Positions 1-8,305 of a DNA stretch of 44,122 bases are shown piece by piece. The stretch comes from Fibrobacter sp. (GTDB taxonomy: Bacteria > Fibrobacterota > Fibrobacteria > Fibrobacterales > Fibrobacteraceae). The stretch is from the NCBI GenBank assembly GCA_017649565.1, contig JAGCGO010000087.1:1-44122 (forward strand), in the 5' to 3' direction. The stretch's first letter is position 1; every line of letters starts with the position of its first letter. A model generated the notes under the pieces. It was not told the DNA's origin, did no database searches, and was given only the letters and a program-made list of their open reading frames with translations. The translations under genes and the position numbers were made by a program.

Positions 1-363
1 CGTTGGTCTAGGTTTGTTCTGTAGTCCCATAAGTCCGTACTTTTTATAGTTCTGGTACCAATAATAGATACTTGCATACGTATATCCAATATCCTTGGCT
101 ACAGAAATCATTGGTTCGCCCATTTCGTAGCATCTGTGGATCGCGTCAAGCTTTACCTTGATTGGAGCATGTGCCGGATGTTCCGGTGTATTTGTCAATT
201 TATAACGTTTTCTTTGTTCTTGGCACGGCTGACCTTCTTTCTTTATCCACTTATATAGCTGTTTTGTCGATGGATAGCCTAAAAGCCTTACAGTCTTGGT
301 CGCTGATTTCAGATCGTGAAAGGTTTCCAGGGCTTTGGCAATTTGTGCTTCTGTAAAATGCAT
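1..363 (-). CDS. IS3-family-like transposase OrfA (helix-turn-helix), partial
   Basis: The reverse strand reads open for 121 codons from an ATG at 361-363 to the window edge, so the C-terminus is missing. The start is supported by AGAGGA six bases upstream. The translation begins MHFTEAQIAKALETF and contains two helix-turn-helix-like segments. One is around residues 18-40 (SATKTVRLLGYPSTKQLYKWIKK). The other is around residues 83-110 (MISVAKDIGYTYASIYYWYQ). This is the layout of the first reading frame of IS3/IS150-group elements, which binds the terminal repeats and is normally joined to an integrase-type OrfB by frameshifting. The OrfB part would lie left of the window. The assignment rests on by-eye recognition of the HTH pair and the end structure; another HTH transposase family is possible. 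Confidence 0.6.
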   Translation of the reverse strand, partial: MHFTEAQIAKALETFHDLKSATKTVRLLGYPSTKQLYKWIKKEGQPCQEQRKRYKLTNTPEHPAHAPIKVKLDAIHRCYEMGEPMISVAKDIGYTYASIYYWYQNYKKYGLMGLQNKPRPT

Positions 364-418
364 GATGCGTCCTCTAGTCGTGTCCAACTATTCGTCCGCA
401 TCTCCATTTTGCACCGCA
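1..418 (-). mobile_element. End of an IS3-like (IS150-type) insertion sequence, cut by the window edge
   Basis: This is the 5' end of an insertion sequence lying on the reverse strand. It holds a transposase-type helix-turn-helix reading frame that runs off the left edge, preceded by a short terminal region. The outer boundary is placed at about 418, where the reverse strand starts TGCGGTGCAAAATG and continues into AGTTGGACA, a layout reminiscent of IS150-group ends. The forward-strand sequence becomes a clean ORF6N-type coding frame just after 419. The other end and any target-site duplication lie outside the window, so the exact boundary is an inference. A caution is that 13 bases at 398-410 also occur as the reverse complement at 23006-23018, so part of this end may be a dispersed genomic repeat. 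Confidence 0.55.
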
Positions 419-1144
419 AATCTGAGTTCCATGAGTCGGTCAAACCCCTACGCCTTCACTGAGCAGGGTATTTATATGCTCATGACGGTGCTTAAAGGCG
501 ATTTGGCAGTTCGCCAGAGTATGGCGCTCATTCGCCTTTTTAAGCAGATGAAAGAGTATATCATCTCCGAAAATCGTAATATTCTAGGGTACGAAGGGAT
601 TGTTGAAATTGCCGTACAAACAGAACGAAACACCAAGGACATCGCTGTAATCCAATCTGACCTTCAGAAGGTCATGGAAAACTTCATCGACCCAACAACT
701 TACAAGCATTTTTTGATTCTTGACGGTCAGAGGCTGGAAGCGGATGTGGCTTACATGAAGATTTACGGAATGGCGAAGAGATCCATCTTGATTATTGATA
801 ACTATGTGGGCATTAAAACGCTGGACTTGTTGAGGAGTGTCGCCAAGAACGCCCAGGTGACCATCTACAGCGAGCAACGGGGAAATGAGGGCATAACGCC
901 TGCAATAAAGGCCGATTACGAAAAGGCGAGGCCCGATGTTTCTTTGAAAATTGATCGTCCGAACCGCAAGTTCCACGATCGCTATGTATTCCTAGATTAC
1001 GGTATCCGGAGTGAAAAGCTATTCCTTTGTGGGGCATCAAGCAAAGACGGCGGCAACAAGATTACGACCATAATGCAAATCGAATGCCCGGAGATGTATC
1101 ATCCCATTGTGGAGGTATTGAAGAAGGTGACTGCGGAGGTTTAG
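419..1144 (+). pseudogene. ORF6N-domain protein with PLD-like C-terminal part, 5' end removed by the IS
   Basis: The reading frame encodes the tail of an ORF6N (phage/KilA-N-associated) domain with the hallmark PYAFTEQGIYML around 445-480. A helical stretch follows, then a C-terminal region with FHDRYVFLD and CGASSKDGGNKITT. Those C-terminal motifs are typical of the DNA-binding ORF6N proteins of bacterial accessory regions, where the HDRY stretch resembles a degenerate phospholipase-D-like fold. The first half of the ORF6N domain, normally about 60-80 residues, is absent. The homology stops where the insertion-sequence end begins, near 418, so I call it a broken gene. A residual product could start at ATG 431, but I see no ribosome-binding site there. 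It ends at TAG 1142-1144 with no obvious terminator. Confidence 0.6.
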
Positions 1145-1317
1145 TTTTCCCCATAATCACTTTCCCCGATTTTCTTGTTTTTGCTATTGCTTTTTTCCCG
1201 ATTTTCCGCAAACACAATGCTTAATATCACATATGCAAAATGTATGGTCGGCACACATGCCCGCTCAGGGGGGAAAGTAATATATTTTTCCAATAGCAGC
1301 TTTTCGGGGTAAGTCAC

Positions 1318-2115
1318 ATGAAGAACGTCGTTATAATCAGCCTCTTTGCCATTATTTTCACTGGATGCGCGATAACCGGTTATAATACCACGTTTATTCC
1401 GTGGTACCAACTCGATCGGTTTCCACAAGAAGCATTTTTAAAACAAAACGAAACCCCTACGATAATGTACGCTTCCGATATGGACGCAAAGTTCAGAGAA
1501 ATCACATCCCGCTGGTACTGGTGTATCGGTGAGACCGGCTTTACCGGAGAACAGCTATATACTCCAATAGCAGAAAAAAAGATTCGTGAAATCTGTACAA
1601 TGCAAAGAGCGAAAATCGCCGTTTGGAATGAAAGGCTCATCAATACAGAGCGCGGCATTTATTCTCGCCCGCACACGAACTTCCATTCGTACGCCTCTCC
1701 CTACGGCTATACTAGTACATATACAACCACGACCTATTCAGTCCATTCATACGAAATCGACATATATCATTATTCCGCCTACTTTTTCATTCCTATTCCT
1801 CCAGAATACCGGATGCAATATGCGCCGGGCTTTTCCGCAACGGACCTGACCCAACAAGATCGTGAGACATTCAAGCAAAATACAGGTTGCCGCATAACTG
1901 TCGTGTACGAAAACACCGTCGCTTTTTATGCAAACCTTTTCCCCGGGGACATTATCACCAAAATCAACGACAAGGCAATACGCACCACAAAAGACCTATT
2001 CGACGTAAAGAACTCTTCCCAAAAAGGCGACATATGGGTAATAACCTTTGTTAGGAATGGTCAATTATATAGGGTTACATTAGAATACGGACTTTATCCT
2101 TCCAAGCAGGGCTGA
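1318..2115 (+). CDS. Lipoprotein with C-terminal PDZ-like domain
   Basis: This 265-residue protein has a lipoprotein signal peptide: a basic start, a hydrophobic run and a lipobox ending FTGC at Cys17. It should be acylated and anchored in a membrane facing the periplasm or cell surface. The middle, around residues 115-150, is rich in Tyr, Ser and Thr. The C-terminal part, roughly residues 190-262, reads like a PDZ domain: an N-terminal strand, then a GDIITKINDKAIRTTKDLF segment and closing strands ITFVRNGQLYRVTLEYG. Such domains bind peptide termini and are common in periplasmic proteases, but no protease domain is visible here. GGGGTAAG about six bases before ATG 1318 supports the start. 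I do not recognise the N-terminal half. Confidence 0.7.
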   Translation: MKNVVIISLFAIIFTGCAITGYNTTFIPWYQLDRFPQEAFLKQNETPTIMYASDMDAKFREITSRWYWCIGETGFTGEQLYTPIAEKKIREICTMQRAKIAVWNERLINTERGIYSRPHTNFHSYASPYGYTSTYTTTTYSVHSYEIDIYHYSAYFFIPIPPEYRMQYAPGFSATDLTQQDRETFKQNTGCRITVVYENTVAFYANLFPGDIITKINDKAIRTTKDLFDVKNSSQKGDIWVITFVRNGQLYRVTLEYGLYPSKQG

Positions 2116-2179
2116 TATAATAACGCACCCAACATCAAAAACTTAACTTTTCCATTTTTTGCTTTTTTCAGCAGCTTTT

Positions 2180-3034
2180 TTACTTTGCCTTTTTGTGTTT
2201 TTGAAGCAGCGTATCAAAATCATAGTCTCTTTTTACTTTTTCCAGAATTGTCGTCACCACTTCGTATATCTCTGACGACTCTTCATAATTAGCAGGACAT
2301 ACAAAATTAACCCTATCTTCAGAAATCAACTTTCGTGCTATACCTTTCTTCCCACCTTTCTTTGGATTATAAACAGCAATAGAATATCCTCCATTTTGCT
2401 TAACCATTTTCATACAGGGTATATCAGTTTCCCCATCACCAAAGTAAATCATTCTTTTAAATGGAACTGGACGATCTTCTTCTGCAACATATTTATTAAC
2501 TTCTCTAGAATCACAAACTTCCTTAATTCCTTTATTAATCTTGAAAATAAACTGTGTTTTCGTTGTAAAATCAACTGCAACACCGGGCCATTCCGCAACT
2601 CCAGATGCGTCATATAAAAAAGAACAAGCATATATATGTTCAAATTCTTTGGCTATCGGAGAACCTTCAATCATTTCTTTCAGGCCAGAAGAGTTTATAT
2701 AATGTTTCACATCCAACCCTATTTTTTTGCCATAAGCATTCACCAAAGAAAACCATTTTTCTACACCAGGATACAATTCTATTTTCTTTCCAAAATCAGT
2801 GAATGCTTTTTTGGTTATTGGAATGTCATTATGTTTTGCCTCTGACAACATCAATTTCATATAGCACAAGATGCTACTAGCATCATTTTTTTTAGATAGC
2901 GCTGCATTTTTCTTCCAAAATTCAGTTTCATTCATTTTTAGAGATTTTATAAAACCAAATTCTTGCATATTTTTCGGAGACAGCGTTCCGTCAAAATCAT
3001 AAATTAGTGCTACTTGTGGTTTTTTAGGAGACAT
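2180..3034 (-). CDS. HAD-superfamily hydrolase (phosphatase)
   Basis: This 284-residue protein has the haloacid dehalogenase motifs in order. Motif I is DFDGTLS at residues 13-19, whose first Asp is the phosphorylated nucleophile and whose second is the acid/base. A motif II-like SSG follows near 120. Motif III is YFGDGETDIPCM near 197-208, whose acidic residues hold magnesium. The spacing suits a SerB-like phosphatase with a helical C1-type cap between motifs I and II. The substrate cannot be told from sequence. The gene is AT-rich compared with the repair genes that follow, which together with the neighbouring IS remnant suggests an acquired region. It stands alone, convergent with the PDZ lipoprotein. 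No clear terminator hairpin is visible between 2116 and 2179. Confidence 0.85.
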   Translation of the reverse strand: MSPKKPQVALIYDFDGTLSPKNMQEFGFIKSLKMNETEFWKKNAALSKKNDASSILCYMKLMLSEAKHNDIPITKKAFTDFGKKIELYPGVEKWFSLVNAYGKKIGLDVKHYINSSGLKEMIEGSPIAKEFEHIYACSFLYDASGVAEWPGVAVDFTTKTQFIFKINKGIKEVCDSREVNKYVAEEDRPVPFKRMIYFGDGETDIPCMKMVKQNGGYSIAVYNPKKGGKKGIARKLISEDRVNFVCPANYEESSEIYEVVTTILEKVKRDYDFDTLLQKHKKAK

Positions 3035-3227
3035 ATGTTACCTCTAGAAAAATGATTCTAACCTCTTTATCTCAGCCCTTATTTCCATTTGGCGATTAAA
3101 CTACTTTTCGGCGACATATTTTTTCAGCTTTTCAATTTGGGCATTGATCTTTGGATTATATTTATTTTGTATATTATATACCATTTTTCGGACAAATGCA
3201 AATTAATTTATACCATAAAAATGGATT

Positions 3228-6200
3228 TTACGTTGTTTCTTTCCCGAATTCGACCCTAAACAGCGGGACCCAGGTTTCTTGACCGTCCTCAGAGGTCCAG
3301 CGGACAACCTGTGACAGGGTCGCTCTTTGGGGGACAAGGACATTTTTCGAAAGGCTTTTCACCAAGCCACCGCTAAAATCCTTTGCAAACCAGGCAAAAT
3401 AAAGCGAGCCCTGCTTTATGCAAAAGTTGCCTGAGCCGACATGTTTTTCGACAGTTAGGGGCGTTCCTAAAGTCTCTTTTTCGAGAGCCTTCTGCAACTT
3501 TTCTACAAACACATCCTTATCATTATTCTTCTTTAAATACTGTCTTAAATCAACATCGCTGAGTCCCGTCTCAATATGCAGCACGGTCGGGATTTTCACG
3601 CTCTTGACTCTACCTTGTTTCTTGAAATGGCTCAACCATTCTGGCGGGAGCATTTCTCCAGCACCAATGATGGTAAGAGATTTCTTGGCACGGGTTGCCG
3701 CCACATAAAGCAAGCGATAGTTTTCCTGCGCCTGCTTCGGGTTCGCATCATTCAGCACCCACGATCCCAAGGCAAGCACCACGTTGTCCCATTCAAGGCC
3801 TTTTGCGCTGTGCATAGTCCCTACAGATACGGAGCCCATGTTCTTCATTGCAAAATCGCTATACGAGACTTCGCTCAAATACTGATGGAAAGCTCCCAAC
3901 GTGATTTCATCATCTCCGCAAGCGGTCTCCGTCTCGACAAAATCGTCTATCAAGGAATTCAGTAGGTCAAAAGAACTTTCCCGGCGATGCCATGATTTGT
4001 ATTTCTCTGCAAGTTCCCTGAATTCCTTTGCACTCCACGGGCACTCGCCTACACGCGGGTCGGCCTGGAGCAGCTCGCAGAATCCCAAAACCTCACGGGT
4101 TTTCTCGATGGGGCATTTGTCCTTGTCACGGCCTTTCAAAAGGCGATAGGGCACCAGGTTCTCTTCCAATTTTGCCGCAGCCAAAAACGCCTCGGCATTT
4201 TCGCGAGTCAAAATACAATAGGATTCCGTCGGATTCGCCGCAAATTTCTTGGCAAGTATTTCTGCTGCCGCAAACGCGGCGGTCGCCTTGTCGCCCTCTT
4301 CGTAAAAAGAGAGTTCCGCGTTTTTTTGATTAACCGCAAACTGCTGCGAACCCTCTTTTACACGGTCCGTCATCAAATCCAGCAATTTTGCATTGGCACG
4401 GACTAGTCCCGCAACAGAGCGGTAATTCGTCGTCAAGTAGATTTTTTCGGTATTCGGGAACTCATCCGCAAACTTCTGGAAGTATTCCGATGAACTCCCG
4501 CGGAATGCAAATATGCTCTGGTCATCGTCGCCGACAACGATAACGCGCGGTTCCTTTTCGCCCAAGTCATATAGCGCACGCAACAGCCGGTATTCTCCGG
4601 CAGACAAATCCTGGAATTCATCGACAAGAATGACTCCGGGGGCGCCAACGCCCATATCTTCGCCGGACTCCAAGAGTTCTGCCGCCTGCGAGACGATATC
4701 ATCCGCATTCTCGAGCGACTTCTTGTTTCCTTGCACACCGAGAATCGAGAATGCCAAGGAATGGAAAGTCGTGATGGTCACCTTGGCCGACAGCGGCCCC
4801 GCCAAATCGAATATGCGCTTCCTGAGTTCACGGCATGCCGCACGGGTATAAGTCAAGCAGAGTATTGAATCCGGTTTGGCTTCTTCCATCCACAAAAGCG
4901 ACGCGACCTTGTGAACAAGCAGATGCGTCTTGCCCGAGCCAGGGCCAGCCCCCACAAGGATATGTTTCTTGCGGCTCTTTATGACCTTCCGCTGCTCGTC
5001 ATTGACTTTTTCAATTTCGCGCCTAAGCTCGTCGGATACAGAGTCCATCTGCTCGACACCCTGCATATACTTCAAACGGAAATCTTCGATGTCCATCACG
5101 AAGTAGTCTTCAAGCAGTTCCTGTGCCATCCGCTCGTTCTGGAGCATCATTTTGGCATACTCGCCAACAATATGTATCGCCTCGGCCTTGTGCTTGTAAT
5201 GGGCATCCAGCATTTCAAAGTCTTTGGGCGTAAAGTTGCGCTGCTTCATTTCCGGGTTCAATTCCATGACAAGCCCGGTATAGAACACGACAAGGCCGTG
5301 ATCCAAGGTAATGGAGCCAATCAAATGCAAGAAAAGGAGCGCATATTCAAGCTGCTTCTGCATCTCGACACGGCCAACAGCTCTTTCTCCATACATTCTG
5401 TCCATCAGCTTGTTCAGGGAGAACCAGACGACATTCCCGTTCCGGTGGGACTGTTCCTTTTGCATCTCCGTCAAAGTCTCTATAACCTTATCAAAGATTT
5501 GCCATTGCTTCTTGAGACTTTCCTTAATGGATTCCGGAGGAACCAGGAACTCTATCTGGTAAACCTGATGCCCGGCTTCTACCAAATGTATTTCGGCAAC
5601 ACTTTCATGCGCCCAATAACGCAATATCCCACGGAATATAAACAGGTTCCGCCTAGATGTGGACGCTCCGACTGAATCTTCCCTTTGGTTCAATTGGGAA
5701 TTCAGTTTGGTCATGTTCAGCACAAACCGGTCATTGACACCCTTGCCTTCACAAGCGTTTAGCAATTCCTGCTGCAAGCTAGAAGCGGCATTCAGCAAAG
5801 AACGCGGAGTGTCGTTCCCTTTTCTCTGCAATCTCGCGCTCCAGTCATCGTCCTCGTTTAAAAGGCGCAAAGCGCGAAGCAAACGTAATCCGTCATTGGC
5901 CTGTTCCCTGGTCAAGCCCAAGTTGACCGTAAGTTCATCAAGTGCGCATTCCGGAGCCCTTGTCCAACGCTTACTGATGATGTGGTGGATAATGCGGTAT
6001 GCAATGCTTTCCGGCGAATTTGGAATTTCGATTTTATCGGAACCGATTCTTTCACGCGCCTCTTCGGCCGATTCCACAGAAATCGACGAACCATACATTT
6101 GCGTCCTGTTGCGTTTCCGCTTCAAGAATCCTTGCTCTTCCAATACGAGAATGGCAAGCTTGACTTTCGTCGTGTTCGTGCTGGTATCTGATTCCTTTTC

Positions 6201-8183
6201 GGTCCAACCGCACAGATCGGCAATCTCCAATGCCGACATAATCAAGCGATTCTGATTGCCGGCCACCCTTTTCAGCACACGCCAGACAGACGCGATTTCT
6301 TGTGCCGAAAGTTTTGATTGCTGCAATATCTGGAAATTTGTATTGAGATCCTTCGGATTGAAAAGGGCAACGCAACTCGCCTGTAAATTAGGGTCGCGAC
6401 CGGCACGACCGGCTTCTTGCACGTAATTTTCCAGCGTGCTTGAAATCTCGTAATGGGCGACCAATTCCACATTGTCCTTGTCAACGCCCATCCCGAAAGC
6501 CGTAGTGGCCACCATCGTATCGACTTCGCCGTTTTGGAACTGGTCCTGAATAGTCATCTTCTTTTCGGATTCCATTTGACCATTGTAGCAGGCGCTCGCG
6601 AAACCACGATTATGCAGTTCTTCGGCTAGTGTTTCCGTGGTTTTCACCTTGGACGCATAAATGATTTTAGGACCAGCGTAATCACGGAGAACATTCACCA
6701 GCTGCTTACGGCGCTCATTTGTCGACTCCGAGGACTCAATAACCTTATATGTCAAGTTCGTGCGCTTTGCAGGACTGATGAATTTCACCAGTTCAAGATT
6801 CAAGCGTTCCTTGAAATAGTTGCAAATATCATCTACAACAGATTTTTTTGCCGTTGCCGTAAAGCAACTCACGGGAATCGGAGATTCCAGATTCTTTTCC
6901 GTTTGCAGATCTTTCAAGAAATCGGCCAAATAGAGGTAATCTACTCTAAAGTCATGACCCCATCCGCTAAAGCAGTGCGCCTCGTCCACAACTATACGTT
7001 CCACACGGCGATGCTTCAGCAAGTTGAAGGTCGTATTTGAACGTAAGGACTCGGGCGAAATGTACAGGATGTTTTTTTCGCCGTTGAGAACCTTCTCAAT
7101 GACATCCTTTCGCTCTGCAGGCGAAAGCATGGAGTTGATAAAAGCGGCATCCCCAATCTGACGGCGTCTTTCCAACACATCAACCTGGTCCTTCATCAGG
7201 GCGACAATCGGGGAAATCACGACCGTCAATGCGCCCACTTGGCTACCCGCAATCAAGGCGGGCAACTGGAACGTCATGGACTTTCCTCCGCCCGTCGGGA
7301 AAACGGCCAACAAGGACTCGCCACGCATCGCAGATTCAACAACCTGCTGCTGCAAAGGAATCTTTTCTTCTTCACTGAAAGAACGGAACCCAGGGAAGCC
7401 GAACCATTTCTTCAACTGTTTCGTTGAACTCAGCTGTTCCGTGCAATAAGGGCACTGCGGGTCCCCGCACGGAACAAGGCGACGGCGATGCAAGATGTTT
7501 TCTATATGCGGATACTGGTAGCGCACCCAATAGGGAACATAGTCGCTTGGGCCTTCTTCGTAGAAAAGCGTTAAGAGAAAGCTCCATTCCGCACGATACG
7601 CCGCCCATTCATTTTGGAAATCCTGATACAAGCAGATTGAATTCGTGTAATGGATTTCGAACCAGTCTTGAATTTCCGGCGCCTTGGAGCGCAATTCAGA
7701 TTTTCCGGGAACATCCGCAAGAAAAAAGAACGGAGCAAAGCCAGGCTCGTTCTCTAAAAACATGAACAGCAAATAGCGAAGCTGCCACGGGAACGATTCC
7801 CATTTTTTAATACAGTCCTCTAAAAGCTGCTTGCATAGTTCGGCATCCTTCAACGGATCCGAAGGTTCGTCTTCGCTGTGCAGATATTCCTTTCGCAATT
7901 TATGATATGGCTTCCGCGGAAATAACAGCGAAGAAAGCATCAACGTATCAAGCACATCAATGTTCGGAAAATCTATCGAAAAATACTGCCTGAGAATCGG
8001 GGCGTCATGACGAAGTAAATTGTGGCCCACGATAAACCGCGCATTTGCCGCGGCAGCCTCTAACTTGGCCGGATTTTTCTCGCGAATCCGTTCGTTGCCT
8101 AGAATATATCCATACTCCCGGACCTTTCCTGTCTCGGGATTATATTCCAAATCAAAAAACAAAAAATCGCTAAAATCCAGCAT
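3228..8183 (-). CDS. Giant DNA repair fusion: DnaQ-like exonuclease, RecQ helicase, UvrD-type helicase
   Basis: One 1651-residue protein carries three enzymatic modules. Residues 1-120 resemble a DEDD 3'-5' exonuclease: Asp11-x-Glu13, an ExoII-like VGHNLLRHD at 52-60, and Asp113 in DPLKDAEL. The position five residues before Asp113, where DEDDh enzymes have His, appears to be Ser108. A CxxxxCxxC cluster near 242-250 precedes a RecQ core. The core has Walker A PTGGGKS with Lys301, a DEAH box followed by CFSGWGHDFRVDY, and QEAGRAGRD as motif VI. A long middle section, probably including winged-helix elements, leads to a superfamily 1 helicase. That has GAGPGSGKT with Lys1085, VDEFQD near 1188, GDDDQSIFAFRG, TMHSAKGLEWDNV and LLYVAATRAKK. 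Large RecQ-family proteins of this kind are annotated in other bacteria. A role in unwinding and trimming stalled or recombining DNA is inferred. The start has only a weak ribosome-binding site. Confidence 0.88.
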   Translation of the reverse strand: MLDFSDFLFFDLEYNPETGKVREYGYILGNERIREKNPAKLEAAAANARFIVGHNLLRHDAPILRQYFSIDFPNIDVLDTLMLSSLLFPRKPYHKLRKEYLHSEDEPSDPLKDAELCKQLLEDCIKKWESFPWQLRYLLFMFLENEPGFAPFFFLADVPGKSELRSKAPEIQDWFEIHYTNSICLYQDFQNEWAAYRAEWSFLLTLFYEEGPSDYVPYWVRYQYPHIENILHRRRLVPCGDPQCPYCTEQLSSTKQLKKWFGFPGFRSFSEEEKIPLQQQVVESAMRGESLLAVFPTGGGKSMTFQLPALIAGSQVGALTVVISPIVALMKDQVDVLERRRQIGDAAFINSMLSPAERKDVIEKVLNGEKNILYISPESLRSNTTFNLLKHRRVERIVVDEAHCFSGWGHDFRVDYLYLADFLKDLQTEKNLESPIPVSCFTATAKKSVVDDICNYFKERLNLELVKFISPAKRTNLTYKVIESSESTNERRKQLVNVLRDYAGPKIIYASKVKTTETLAEELHNRGFASACYNGQMESEKKMTIQDQFQNGEVDTMVATTAFGMGVDKDNVELVAHYEISSTLENYVQEAGRAGRDPNLQASCVALFNPKDLNTNFQILQQSKLSAQEIASVWRVLKRVAGNQNRLIMSALEIADLCGWTEKESDTSTNTTKVKLAILVLEEQGFLKRKRNRTQMYGSSISVESAEEARERIGSDKIEIPNSPESIAYRIIHHIISKRWTRAPECALDELTVNLGLTREQANDGLRLLRALRLLNEDDDWSARLQRKGNDTPRSLLNAASSLQQELLNACEGKGVNDRFVLNMTKLNSQLNQREDSVGASTSRRNLFIFRGILRYWAHESVAEIHLVEAGHQVYQIEFLVPPESIKESLKKQWQIFDKVIETLTEMQKEQSHRNGNVVWFSLNKLMDRMYGERAVGRVEMQKQLEYALLFLHLIGSITLDHGLVVFYTGLVMELNPEMKQRNFTPKDFEMLDAHYKHKAEAIHIVGEYAKMMLQNERMAQELLEDYFVMDIEDFRLKYMQGVEQMDSVSDELRREIEKVNDEQRKVIKSRKKHILVGAGPGSGKTHLLVHKVASLLWMEEAKPDSILCLTYTRAACRELRKRIFDLAGPLSAKVTITTFHSLAFSILGVQGNKKSLENADDIVSQAAELLESGEDMGVGAPGVILVDEFQDLSAGEYRLLRALYDLGEKEPRVIVVGDDDQSIFAFRGSSSEYFQKFADEFPNTEKIYLTTNYRSVAGLVRANAKLLDLMTDRVKEGSQQFAVNQKNAELSFYEEGDKATAAFAAAEILAKKFAANPTESYCILTRENAEAFLAAAKLEENLVPYRLLKGRDKDKCPIEKTREVLGFCELLQADPRVGECPWSAKEFRELAEKYKSWHRRESSFDLLNSLIDDFVETETACGDDEITLGAFHQYLSEVSYSDFAMKNMGSVSVGTMHSAKGLEWDNVVLALGSWVLNDANPKQAQENYRLLYVAATRAKKSLTIIGAGEMLPPEWLSHFKKQGRVKSVKIPTVLHIETGLSDVDLRQYLKKNNDKDVFVEKLQKALEKETLGTPLTVEKHVGSGNFCIKQGSLYFAWFAKDFSGGLVKSLSKNVLVPQRATLSQVVRWTSEDGQETWVPLFRVEFGKETT

Positions 8184-8305
8184 TTATTATGCGTATATAC
8201 TAAAATACTTGAATAATTTAAATAGAAAAGCACAATTAGTACATCTGGGGGGTACAAAAAACTCGTTTTTTCGCTATTTAGGGTAAAAAAATCTAATTTA
8301 ACCGC

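Noticed and set aside
1141..1428. 95-codon reverse frame between the ORF6N remnant and the PDZ lipoprotein
   Set aside because: It overlaps the lipoprotein signal-peptide region antisense and has no ribosome-binding site or recognisable domain.
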